A stretch of 27,166 nucleotides of DNA from Phallusia fumigata (taxonomy: Eukaryota > Chordata > Ascidiacea > Phlebobranchia > Ascidiidae). The stretch spans positions 1 to 27,166 of the forward strand of contig QXVZ01019763.1 in assembly GCA_008931825.1 (NCBI GenBank). The letters are read 5' to 3'. The notes under the pieces were generated by a model. That model had not been told where the DNA came from. It searched no databases and was given only the letters and a program-made list of their open reading frames with translations. A program made the translations under genes and the position numbers. Every line of letters starts with the position of its first letter. Within the stretch, counting starts at the first letter, position 1. Shown piece by piece: positions 1-10,741 of this stretch.

Positions 1-140
1 TAAAACTGGTTAGTATATTGTGATAAGCATTCATAAATCAGAATATGACAAAATGTGTGTATAATGTGACAAAATTAAGATTAGATTTGCAAAAAAAATA
101 ATATCTGTAGTTGGGCAACAAATTGTTTTTATTTAAACAG

Positions 141-2233
141 AGTAATGATAAAATGGAACTTGCCACCAAGTTGTCTACTCAGGGTCACTCAAGCACTGAA
201 GTACAAGAAGAAAATAACCAATACAAAACATTGCTGTCAGAAATGAAACAGGAGGTTTGATAATCAGTTCTTATTTAATATGGCAACAAGAAATATTCAT
301 AAGTTTTTTGTGTACATTTAGCTTGAGTCTAAGGACCGTAGGCTGATCGAAATGCAAAATACGATCATGGAAAACCAAATCAATAATTCCAGACTTCAAG
401 AGTCTCTGCATGAAAGTCAAAATCACACTATTAATGAAGAAGTGAAAAGTTTGGAGGACACTATCAGCTTGCTGAGGTATATCATTTATTTATGTAAACA
501 ATAGTGTTAACAGTTTTCGCACCAAAAATATTTTTTGTGCAGTGAACAAAACATGCAATTAAAAGAAATGGTGACCCGACTACAACACAAGATAGATGTG
601 ACAGACTCAGAAATGAAAATTAAGTCAGAAACTCTTCCTGTAACTTCCTCTGCAGATGATAAGGTAAATAATATATGTAACCAAATTTGTTTGGAACTTA
701 CAAACCAGCAAATTTAATGTCTGATAAGTGTCAGTAACCTGCTATGTTTCACTTTGTAGACAGAAAACAACACTAACCTTATAGATCATGTTTGGTTACT
801 TGATATTTTTAAATTTGTAGGATGCAGAGGCAGACATTTCTTTCCAAGAATTACAACAAGAAAACAAAACATTGCTTCAAGAAGTACAAAAACAGCAACA
901 AGAAAACCAAAAATTATCAGAAAGTTTATTGCAAAGTCAATCCCCCTTATCAGAAAGTATAGTTTCACAAGAAGAACATGAATCCTTGGTGAAAAACATG
1001 TCTTTGCTTCAGGTTTGTACTACCCATAAATGTTCCGACCTTTACTGCATCAATCTACGATCTAATTATAATTTTATGTGATTTATACTGTGTATTACAG
1101 GATCGCTTTACCAAAGTTATGACAGAGAAAGTTGATGCTTTGAATAAAGTTGAGGACTTAGAACACATCAACCTTCAGCTACAGAATGAATGTGACACAA
1201 TAGGTACAAAGTCTAACTGGGTTTAATGTTCTGCTGGTTAGGCAGGACAAAGATCCCTAACTTATGATTACTTTTGCACTGTGTAAAATTTGCATTTCTA
1301 CTTTTTTGCAAACCCTAAACATTTTTGCAATTGAGACTTCCAAAGAAAATGTTGTATTTTACACAATTTGTTTGCAGGTGAGTACATAACTCTGTACCAC
1401 AATCAAAGGCAGTTGCTCAAACAGCGACATCACGAAAAAGATGAATATGTGTCATCAATTGCCCAGGAACGTGAACAGATGCAGGTGAAGCATTGATCTT
1501 AATGTGAACATTTGCAACCACAGAAGATTTTGTTTATTGTTACTTTCATAATCCTTTTAGAACAAACTTGAAAGGCTCCAGACATTAGTTTTGACACTGA
1601 TAAACTCCAAACAGCAACCTGCTGCTGATAGCTCTTCCCTTCAACAATCATCAACACCACATAAAGCTGCTGACTCCGCAGAACATTTTAATGGCAGTTT
1701 TACATCAGGTAGCCAACATAGAAAAATTTATCAAGTTGAAAGAATTCATCCCTTTTACTAGTTTTCTCAGAGCACTGTTCAACTGGGCATCTAAAAATTT
1801 TTAAAATTCGTAAAAATTGTGAGGTGTATTTGAATAACTTGAAAATAAAATAACCCCTATTCCTGTTTGCAAAAATGTTTCAATAATATCATGTCCGCTT
1901 CCAGAAATATCTGATATTACACCACCTGATTGGCCAGATATGCTGGAAGAAGATGACGTAAAGCACAGACTAAAATCACGTCCTGACATCCTTCCAGCCA
2001 ATGCCTCTCTACCCACTGATGAGCACAATGCAGGTGACAAGACACAAAATTCCAATGAAACCTACCCTGGAAAATCATTGAGATTGAGTGAAGAACCTCC
2101 GACAGAAGAAAAAAGCACTGCGACGCAAATTATTAGTTTGCTTGAACAAATTCAAAAACCATCCTATGTTAGTCAGAAAGACCGACCCCAAGGGTTTTGC
2201 CTTAAATACATGGGCCAGTACACAGCAATATAA
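141..2233 (+). CDS. GOLGA2: Golgin subfamily A member 2 (GM130), 3' part
   Basis: This is a cis-Golgi coiled-coil tether that binds GRASP65 through its C-terminus. Exons read as 141-254, 322-476, 543-663, 760-789 (doubtful microexon with weak donor gtttgg), 821-1012, 1101-1203, 1378-1484, 1561-1708 and 1905-2233. Phases agree at every junction and give about 432 residues (422 without the microexon); the 5' exons lie left of the window. Exons up to 1012 are rich in Q, E, K, S and L, with heptad-like coiled coil. Exons 1101-1708 carry the GM130 C-terminal block, including [15 protein letters not shown] and a [19 protein letters not shown] stretch, which match the vertebrate order DTIGEYIALY...EEYISRLAQ. 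The last exon is acidic and Pro-rich and ends in YTAI. Gene identity is strong; the microexon is not. Confidence 0.9.
1905..2233 (+). CDS. GOLGA2: GOLGA2 terminal exon with PDZ-ligand tail
   Basis: The final coding exon has its acceptor at 1903-1904 and stop TAA at 2231-2233. It encodes an acidic, low-complexity linker, then a short helix-like [13 protein letters not shown] segment that parallels vertebrate TAQQIMQLLREMQ, then a basic/aromatic stretch and the C-terminus GQYTAI. Vertebrate GM130 ends ITVI, the peptide bound by GRASP65 PDZ domains. Both tails fit T-x-I-COOH. I infer that the Golgi-stacking contact is conserved. Confidence 0.85.
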
Positions 2234-2284
2234 TTCAGAGTCCGATTGCTTCTGTAAAATGGTTATAGGCAGTTATGTAAACAA

Positions 2285-2290
2285 AATAAA
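2285..2290 (+). other. AATAAA poly(A) signal, GOLGA2
   Basis: A canonical AATAAA lies 52 nt past the GOLGA2 stop. A second AATAAA sits at 2478-2483, so alternative 3' ends are possible. Confidence 0.5.
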
Positions 2291-2312
2291 TGAAAGACTC
2301 GATAAGCAATAG

Positions 2313-3228
2313 TGCAAAATCATGGTGGTTTTCTTGTGCAATAGGTCGTGAACTTGCATGGTTTACTGGTGCTGTGGTGACTCTTGTATGCAAACTGTTT
2401 TGTTTCTTTATTTTTTTTCTGTATTTCTAGTTAATCTTGCATTTTGTGTACTGTATTACTTTAGAATGCAATTATTTAATAAATATATGGTGACATTTTG
2501 GTTGTGGGTATGGAGTACTGAACCATTCCAGTTCACAGTCCAATTTATTAAACAAACAGCATTCAGCTTCTTTGAAAAAGGCAACATGAGCTAAGCCTCC
2601 TGAACTTTGAAATGGTCTGAAAAATTGCTTTTAAACCAGTGTAACCTGACAGGTAAGATCATTGCAGTGGTGAAAAATTTAGAACATCCACCTGCCAAGC
2701 TCATCTTCTTAGCCTCTTTTTCTGGTAAAGAATTTTCACAACTGCTGTGACTTTTGTGGATTTTATTATCACAAAAAACTGGGTAATTTTGATAAAAACA
2801 GTTGACTTGCACATAAAACCCAAAGCAAACACTACAATATATCATGACTTGGAGTTGTTGTTTTTTAATGTCAAAAATTTCTTAAACTGAATAACCACAT
2901 GAGTGAACACCACAAGGCCATTTTAAAACGTTTAAAACCTTATATCGCGCACAGGCAAAACACTTGCACCAACTTCACAATGCATACAAAACTTGACAGT
3001 ATGCATTTGGCAACATAACATTTACGAATTTTTGAAGAATAAATTTCCTAAAATTACTGTGTACAGCATTGTAAAATATGGAAAATACAGCACGCCACAC
3101 AGTCACATCATATTATACTGTTGTTGTTTTTTAAAAAAAGGTGACTTACAATAGCAATTTACAAACAGACATGCTTTAAAAGCAACTATTGTAAAAAAGG
3201 TATGTTTTTGCAATTTTGACAAATCAAT
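2313..3228. other. Intergenic region between convergent 3' ends
   Basis: This AT-rich stretch lies between the GOLGA2 3' UTR (+) and the MFS transporter 3' UTR (-). Short open frames here (2358-2594 and 2591-2845) have no splice context or family resemblance. Nothing else was recognised. Confidence 0.6.
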
Positions 3229-3234
3229 TTTATT
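3229..3234 (-). other. AATAAA poly(A) signal, MFS transporter
   Basis: On the minus strand AATAAA lies about 90 nt past the MFS stop codon at 3321-3323, the usual place for a poly(A) signal. Confidence 0.5.
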
Positions 3235-3320
3235 GCACAGAGTAATAGGCTGTAATAAATCATTTGTAAAGCAATTTGAAACATATCAAAGGTAAAATGA
3301 TCAACATAGACTTTCCCCAT

Positions 3321-6300
3321 CTAGGAATTGTAAGCAACATCAGGCTTTTCAAATGATTGTTCAACTGCAACAGACTCCTTAACTTTGTTCCTTTTTTCCC
3401 TTCTCATAAGAAGTTGGGCAAACAGAAAAAACACAGCACCTGAAAAATGTACGACTCAAATGTAGTGGGTTTAAAAAATGTTACACAAAACTACTTGAAA
3501 TAATATTATTAAAACTGAGCGCTTGATTGGCCAGAATAATTGAAAAGTTTTAATAATTAAATAATCTTTCCGTTTGATTTACTGTTTACCTCATTTTAAA
3601 GCAATAAAACACATGTGAATAAAGCAAACAGAAGTAATATTCTGAACTCAAATGACACATAACAACTACACACTATTCAAACAAAACAGAAACGTCTCAA
3701 ATAAGAAATTTAATACAAAAGATGACTACTTGGGCAATACACAGCTAAAACACTTTCCTTAAGGAGTGCTTACTTAGTAGGTAAAAGCCAGCATACATGA
3801 TGTAAAGGGCGTTGCGCAAGCCCCCAACTGCCCACTTCAGGGNCACTATTAATGAAGAAGTGAAAAGTTTGGAAGACACTATCGGCTTGCTGAGGTATAT
3901 CATTTATTTATGAAAACAATAGTGTTAACAGTTTTTGCACCAAAAATATTTTTGTACAGTGAACAAAACATGCAATTAAAAGAAATGGTGACCCGCCTAC
4001 AACACAAAATAGATGTGACAGACTCAGAAATGAAAATTAAGTCAGAAACTCTTCCTGTAACTTCCTCTGCAGATGATAAGGTAAATAATATGTGTAACCA
4101 AATTTGTTTGGAACTTACAAACCAGTAAATTTAATGTCTGATAAGTGTCAGTAACCTGCTATGTTTCACTTTGTAGACAGAAAACAACACTAACCTTATA
4201 GATCATGTTTTGTTACTTGATATTTTTAAATTTGCAGGATGCTGAGGCAGACGTTTCTTTCCAAGAACTACAACAAGAAAACAAAACATTGCTTCAAGAA
4301 GTACAAAAACAGCAACAAGAAAACCAAAAATTATCAGAAAGCTTATTGCAAAGTCAATCTCCGTTATCAGAAAGTGTAGTTTCACAAGAAGAACATGAAT
4401 CCTTGGTGAAAAACATGTCTTTGCTTCAGGTTTGTGCTTCCTGTAAATGGTGTGATTTTTTGCATAAATCTACAATCTATTTATTATTTCATGTGATTTA
4501 TACTGCGTGTTACAGGATCGCTTTACCAAAGTTATGACAGAGAAAGTTGATGCTTTAAATAAAGTTGAGGACTTAGAACACATCAACCTTCAGCTACAGA
4601 ATGAATGTGACACAATAGGTACAGAGTCTAACTGGGGTTTAATGTTCTGCTGGTTAGGCAGGACAAAGATCCCTAACTTACGATTACTTTTGCACTGTGT
4701 AAAATTTGCATTTTTACTTTTTTGCAAACCCTAAACATTTTTGCAATTGAGACTTCCAAAGAAAATGTTGTATTTTACACAATTTGTTTGCAGGTGAGTA
4801 CATAACTCTGTACCACAATCAAAGGCAGTTGCTCAAACAGCGACATCACGAAAAAGACGAATATGTGTCATCAATTGCCCAGGAACGTGAACAGATGCAG
4901 GTGAAGTATTGATCTTAACGTGAACATTTGCAACAACATAAGATTTTGTTTATTATCACATTCAAAATCCTTTTTAGAACAAACTTGAAAGGCTACAGAC
5001 ATTAGTTTTGACACTGATAAACTCCAAACAGCAACCTGCTGCTGATAGCTCTTCCCTTCAACAATCATCAACACCACATAAAGCTGCTGACTCCGCAGAA
5101 CATTTTAANGGGCAATACACAGCTAAAACACTTTCCTTAAGGAGTGCTTACTTAGTAGGTAAAAGCCAGCATACATGATGTAAAGGGCGTTGCGCAAGCC
5201 CCCAACTGCCCACTTCAGGGATGATACAGCAACCGGTGCATTGCCACCAACATTGCTTATTACAAAAGCACTGAGGGCAACTGCAGTTGATCTAATATGT
5301 GTTGGAACTTTTTCCACAATGACAGTTAAAGCAACGCCATACCACATTTCAGCTGCATGCAGAAAGTTAACGCACTTAAGTTTGTTGCTTAGTTTTAAGT
5401 GAATTGCTATGATTTTGAAGGAGGTGCCCCAAACAGCAGTATGTACTGCAAATGCATTTGTTGTCGAGTACTAATTTAGCAAATTATTTTATTAGTAGCA
5501 AATTAATAAACCAAACCATCCAAGCAAATGCATGCAATGCCAAGAAAACAAATTCCAATAATATCAAGCATAAATTTAAGTTTCTAACTTACATAAACCA
5601 TAAAATCCTGCATAAGTGATATACAGTGTACTTCTAAATCCAAGAACACTGCGAAAAAGTGGGACAAGTAACTGGAACCCGCTTGCGATATTGTTCATGA
5701 CAAAGATGAAGAGAGCAATACCAGTGGACCTCACAGTGGGTGGAAGATATTCAACAAGCACAGTAAACAAAATTCCAAACCACATTTCAGCTGAACATAA
5801 TGCAGATGCCTATTAACTCCTCTGTGATCAGTGTATAATTAGGATGCACAAATTAGGTGCCAAACATATTGTTAGAATTGAATTATAACCCAATGCAGCA
5901 TCTTTGCAAGCAATCATCAGCAAAACTTAACAAAATCCAACTGAGGTTATATTTAGCTTTGAGGCACCTCCTTATCAATTTGTATAACTCGCAAAAATCG
6001 TTTTATCAGTTATTAAACCTTTTTAATAAGGCCCAAACATCAGTATATTTTGTTTATAATAGTAGCTAGATGTCAATTTCCTAATAGTGTTACCAAATAA
6101 ATAGGCAGATAACAAGGCAATAAAACAATATGGTGGAGGAAGGTACAAAACAAGAGCGGCTAGTGGAGCTGCAATTGATTGACTGATGACAAGAACCCAC
6201 AATCGTGAGGTAACTCCTGCAAAAAAATTCAGCAGGATGAGTTACAAACAAACAAAGGATACTTTATGTACTTCAAGCATTTGAGAAGTTTGCCACTTAC

Positions 6301-9117
6301 CAAACTTTGACACAATCCTATCAGATATAAGACCCCCTGATGCAATGCCAATTAGTCCACCAATTATTGAGCACAAAGTCATCCACAATCCAAGATTAGT
6401 ACCAGGGTAATAATGATCAAAATATAATTGTGTGTTATAAGCCCAGCAAAAACTGGCTAAAATTAAAACATTTTATTATACATTTGGCACTGTAGTAAAC
6501 ATGATTGTCTTTTTTAACAAACCTGTGTGCCGAATGGATGCAGCCAGCAGCAAAACTAACAATGCTGGACTTGAAGCAAAAGTTTTTATTGCTTTCCATA
6601 AAGTTGAAAAAGGATTTCCTAGTGAATAGAAAAAAATAAAATAGTTTTTTTTTTTATAATGTACATGGATAGTTTTATTGCAGTTACGTTTTGCATTATT
6701 CTTTTCATTCAAAGGTTGGTTGATTAATGTGGAGGCTGTATCCTCTTCTTCCTGTTTGTTTCCATCATTCTTATCAATTGCCTTTCTCTGTGGCTCCTTC
6801 ACAGTCAAAAACAGCAAAGAAGCGAAGAAAAAACCAGGTATAGCTATGAGGTAATATGCCCATCGCCAGCTCTACACACAAAGGGATAATTTTAATACAA
6901 TATAAAACCTTATTTTCATTATTAAAAAGGAAATCACCTGGCCAAACAAATCACTTTTGGGAACATAATTTCCGACAGTAAATGCAAGACCATACCCGAT
7001 GTAGATTCCCCAATTAAAAACACTCATTCCAAGAGCGCGNAATCACCTGGCCAAACAAATCACTTTTGGGAACATAATTTCCGACAGTAAATGCAAGACC
7101 ATACCCGATGTAGATTCCCCAATTAAAAACACTCATTCCAAGAGCGCGACTTTGGGAACCAAACTTATCAGCAACTATACTTGATGTCAGTGGGGTACAA
7201 GCTGCTTCCCTGCAACAAAGTTGAAAATATTTCCTGACAACTAAACATATGGTGCAACTTCCATTATCAGTAAATATCCTTGGGAAACAATGTCATATGG
7301 TCAGAGGCTGTTAGAAATTAAGTATTTACAAATTTAAGTGCATGGTAATACATTGTGATATCACAAAATGTCTATTTTGTGGGGCATTTGTTTCACAGCA
7401 GACACACCCATTAAATGTCATGTTACACTACAACAAAAACATTTGTTTCTTTTCTTTACCTCCTAACCTGTGGAATAAAAGTCTCCTACTCATGTTCAAA
7501 AGTTGTGTAAAGCCATTTTCAAAACATTTCAAAATGGTAAAATGTGTGTAGTAACAACAGCTATAAGTTTCAAGTAAAACTCTGTGCCAAGGATCAATTA
7601 CAGGTTTTTATGCAGATGTCATAAAACTCCTATACCTCGTATGTTACATATACGATCGGTGCTTAGTAATAATTGCAAGATTACATATGTTTTAAAACAC
7701 TGTAAAAACTATCCTACCCAGCACCGAATCCGAATCTTAATAGTACAAGTTGCCAGTACTCTGTTGCCCAACCAGTAAGAAAGGCCATGAGTGAGTAAAG
7801 ACAGACACATGCCGATAATATTCGCACCCTGTAAATACAATGTAGTTTAATTTACCAATAGTTTGAGGCAAAATACTCCTTGAATGACTTAGGATTAATT
7901 CCATTTTGTTTATCCACCAGTGACCTTTTCAAACATACCGGTTGTACACATCTCCGAGAACTCCAATGACAATTCCAGTGACAGTAAATATGGCAATAAA
8001 ACAAGGCCCTGCCAATAGTTGATATTCAATGCCAGATCCAAGGTAGTTCCATTCACAATATGACTCATTTTGATTTTGCAACGATACACACCTGTCATGT
8101 AAAATAAAAACTTTTTTATGCTAACTATATCTTCAATCATTTTGCTTTTATATTTTGTTAACTTAACAATGCCTGAGTTTTCTTGCAATGAGTCCTACTA
8201 TTATTTTTTTGATTGATTCATTTATTTATTCATTTTTTACATATTTCATGTTTTTCGAAATTTTTTTTCAGTTAATATTTACCTGGTGTGATTTGCATCA
8301 GTACATTTTGCACTAACATTATGTGTACTTGAGTTTGAAATGCAACCCATATCNCAGTAAGAAAGGCCATGAGTGAGTAAAGACAAACACATGCCGATAA
8401 TATTCGCACCCTGTAAATATAATGTAGTTTAATTTACCAATAACTTGAGGCAAAATACTCCATGAATGACTTAGGATTAATTCCATTTTGTTTATCCACC
8501 AGTGACCTTTTCAAACATACCGGTTGTACACATCTCCGAGAACTCCAATGACGATTCCAGTGACAGTAAATATGGCAATAAAACAAGGCCCTGCCAATAG
8601 TTGATATTCAATGCCAGATCCAAGGTAGTTCCATTCACAATATGACTCGTTTTGATTTTGCAACGATACACACCTGTCATGTAAAATAAAAACTTTTTTA
8701 TGCTAACTATATCTTTGTTCATTTTGTTTTCATATTTTGTTAACTTAACAATGCCTGAGTTTTCTTGCAATGAGTCCTACTATTATTTTTTTAATTGATG
8801 CATTCATTTATACATTTTTTCATGTACTTCATGTTTTTAAAATTTGTTTTCAGTTGATATTTACCTGGTGTGATTTGCATCAGTACATTTTTCACTAACA
8901 TTATGTGTACTTGAGTTTGAAATGCAACCCATATCTCCAAAGCCAATGTCTTGAGCTAAAGGTTTGGAAACAATGCCAATGATAAAATGACCGATTTCCC
9001 CAACTGCATAACATCCCATGCACACCAGAACATAATACCAAGTATATGGGGTTTCTCCAAAAAATCTGACACCCATTTTTTCATTCAAATTAAGTTTCCT
9101 AAATAATTTTGGATACA
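3321..9117 (-). CDS. 12-TM major facilitator transporter, Spinster-like
   Basis: This is a membrane carrier of the MFS; the substrate is unknown. Minus-strand exons: 9117-8865, 8673-8521, 7828-7718, 7209-7047, 6871-6688, 6618-6523, 6456-6301, 6216-6094, then 5790-5593 or 5352-5152, then 3439-3321. Phases match throughout, giving 505 or 504 residues from the ATG at 9076. The first exon has an acceptor at 9119-9118. Initiation is either [11 protein letters not shown] at 9076 or a start codon split over an unseen 5' exon (A|TG). Spliced leader use would also fit. Motifs: an N-glycosylatable Cys-rich first loop, GVLGDVYNR (MFS motif A), GFGAGEAACTP in helix 4, SWRWAYY at helix 6, a charged central loop and [13 protein letters not shown] in helix 8. 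Two exon regions appear twice next to Ns and are assembly duplicates. The GOLGA2 allele at 3844-5108 interrupts the last intron artificially. The Spinster-like label comes from recalled motif similarity, so it is tentative. Confidence 0.8.
3732..3842. repeat. Duplicate of 5110-5220 (contig overlap)
   Basis: These 111 bp of the MFS version-A exon and its downstream intron appear again at 5110-5220, either side of the inserted GOLGA2 copy. Only the 5110-5352 copy continues into the full exon. This marks where the contig was split. Confidence 0.85.
3844..5108 (+). repeat. Second-allele copy of GOLGA2, misplaced
   Basis: This segment repeats 426-1691 with scattered substitutions and small indels. 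Exon equivalents are 3844-3894 (partial), 3960-4080, 4177-4206, 4238-4429, 4516-4618, 4794-4900 and 4978-5108 (partial). All frames and splice sites are intact; protein changes include S to G and I to V. It is bounded by N at 3843 and 5109 and sits inside an intron/exon of the opposite-strand MFS gene. It is best read as an allelic contig wrongly inserted by assembly, not a pseudogene. Confidence 0.85.
5152..5352 (-). CDS. MFS helix 10-11 exon, version A
   Basis: This 201-nt exon runs between a CAG acceptor and a GTAAGC donor and takes a 1-nt carry at both ends. It begins [17 protein letters not shown] and contains [11 protein letters not shown] and VGGNAPV, the usual pattern of this family in helices 10-11. 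It joins the terminal exon to read [13 protein letters not shown]. The GGNxPV motif suggests this is the ancestral version. Confidence 0.75.
5593..5790 (-). CDS. MFS helix 10-11 exon, version B
   Basis: This 198-nt exon has the same acceptor-proximal bases (CTGAAATGTGG), the same phases and a GTAAGT donor. It begins [18 protein letters not shown], keeps [12 protein letters not shown] and YAGFY, but replaces GGNxPV with a different stretch. It is too diverged from version A, at roughly half identity by eye, to be an allelic duplicate. It joins the terminal exon to read [13 protein letters not shown]. Confidence 0.75.
6932..7148. repeat. 108-bp direct duplication around N 7040
   Basis: 6932-7039 and 7041-7148 appear identical and cover the 3' part of one MFS exon (donor side). 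The right copy joins the complete exon (7047-7209) and the left copy joins the downstream intron. One exon exists in reality. Confidence 0.85.
7773..8935. repeat. 581-bp direct duplication around N 8354
   Basis: 7773-8353 and 8355-8935 are near-identical with scattered substitutions. Each holds part of the exon at 7718-7828, a whole 153-nt exon (7939-8091 or 8521-8673) and the start of the first exon's donor side. The differences look allelic. The transporter needs each exon only once. Confidence 0.85.
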
Positions 9118-9879
9118 CTGGTGGATGTTATACAAGAAAACTGAAACAAACGAGTTATAAATAAATACATATTACACACTCTATTAAAAAACACGTAATA
9201 TTCAAGAGCCATAGGAATTTTTAAAGCATAGCTAATTGTTTACAGTTTTTTCTGATGTCTAACACTAGAAAACCTTGTATTTTAATAAAAACCTGCCAAT
9301 TTGTTTCCCAACGAGGATTTTTTGGATGCTGTAACTCCTATCCCTTGCGGCAATTGTTTCGTTCATAAATCGCTGGCCACAGGAAAAGTGCACCATCATC
9401 TATTTTTATTGGTCGTGTCGCAGGCTCGCGGCGCGTGGTATGCGTTTGTGGTTAGAATTTTCGACATCAGTTCCATTTGAGGCCAAACAACCTCGAGCAA
9501 ATCAAAAACTTACGTAATTTGTGCCTAAATTTCAATGTGTTTTAATTTTGAGGGTTAAGTCTAAGGGGATGACATTGGAAAGGAACATTTCGCACTATTT
9601 CCCTGTTTCTAAAACCTTTTTCTGACTATATTTTAAATCAAGTATTTTCACATTTGGGTATTTTCCCAGAATGGGTAACTTCATTTCGGTGACTTTTATC
9701 ATAAACTTTACGAAAATTTGCCTTCAATGCTGGAACATTATGTTGTTGTTGGTCAAAAAATCGAAAAATTAACACTTTATTGGCCCCTAACCAACTTTCA
9801 TCGCCTTGGGTTGGTAGTATGCAACACATTTGTCGCTTTTTATTTCGGAACACGATACTATATGTTGGGATCAAGGATA

Positions 9880-9978
9880 GCAGTACGGGTACGGTACGTA
9901 TTGGGATGAGGGTAGCACGTACCTCCTGGCGAAGAGCGTACCGTACCTTTTGATGATTTTTGCTGCGTGCCGTACTGC
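9880..9978. repeat. GTACGG-rich inverted repeat, possible MITE
   Basis: The stretch starts GCAGTACGGG and ends GCCGTACTGC, which is its near-perfect reverse complement. Inside, GTACGGTACG (9889-9898) faces CGTACCGTAC (9937 onward). The whole could fold into a nested hairpin of about 99 bp. I see no clear target-site duplication, so the mobile-element reading is tentative. Confidence 0.4.
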
Positions 9979-10621
9979 CATTCGTGGTTGAGATATTCTT
10001 AAAACACTTTGCCTTAGGGGCCGAAACATACTTTCGTTTTTCGCTCTAGATTAAAAAAACCTAACACTTGGACATCTTTGTGCCTAATACTTTAAAAACC
10101 AATCACTAATTATAGCCTAGGCTATGGGAGGAAATTTAAGTAAAACGGTGTCAAGAACATATAGGCTATAGAAAAAAAAATTCGTCGTAAAGTTTTGAAA
10201 ACCATTTCAGCAAAACAACATTTGTAAAATTGACAATACTTTGCATGACAGGAATTTGTTAATGTTTTCTTAACTTAAATAATGCAGGATACGTAGGTCA
10301 ACAGTTCAATTCGCTGTCTATTAGCTGCTATATAAGCTACGGGCATCTTTTATCTGCAGGTGTCAACCAATCGTTTATAAGACAGGCCAGACGAAAGAAA
10401 AAAAGGCAACGTTAAGACAACGGCACCCTGCTGTCGCACAGCTGGCGCGTGACGTAAAAAACTAAGTTCGTCATTGTTTTTGACGGATTTTTATTTAATG
10501 TGTGTGGGTATTTAATGTTTGTCTTTGTTTAACAACAATTGCCATGCAAAAAGTTCAAACCACAATTCAATGGTTTGAAGCCTAAAGTCAGGCACAATAC
10601 TAGAATGGAAAGCTAATACTT

Positions 10622-10741
10622 TCAAATAAAGGCGCTAATATACTGATAACCCGCAGGCTGTGCTACAGTTCCGGTTACGAAGGTTTGTCGATAGGCAATT
10701 AAAACTGTTATTGCTGAAACAGCGCTGTACAGTACAGGGTT
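10622..10741 (-). CDS. Possible 39-residue membrane peptide
   Basis: A minus-strand frame starts at an internal ATG near 10741 and begins MNPVLYSAVSAITVLIAYR, a hydrophobic helix followed by a polar tail, with stop TGA. A minus-strand AATAAA lies at 10490-10495. No family is recognised. It could be chance, or the tail exon of an unseen gene. Confidence 0.15.
   Translation of the reverse strand, partial: NPVLYSAVSAITVLIAYRQTFVTGTVAQPAGYQYISAFI

Noticed and set aside
2358..2594. Hydrophobic 78-codon frame after GOLGA2
   Set aside because: It lies in the 3' UTR/intergenic zone, contains AATAAA and poly-T tracts, and has no family match.
7939..8673. Two 153-nt MFS exons as alternative exons
   Set aside because: They are near-identical including flanking introns and lie either side of N 8354, which fits a haplotype overlap.
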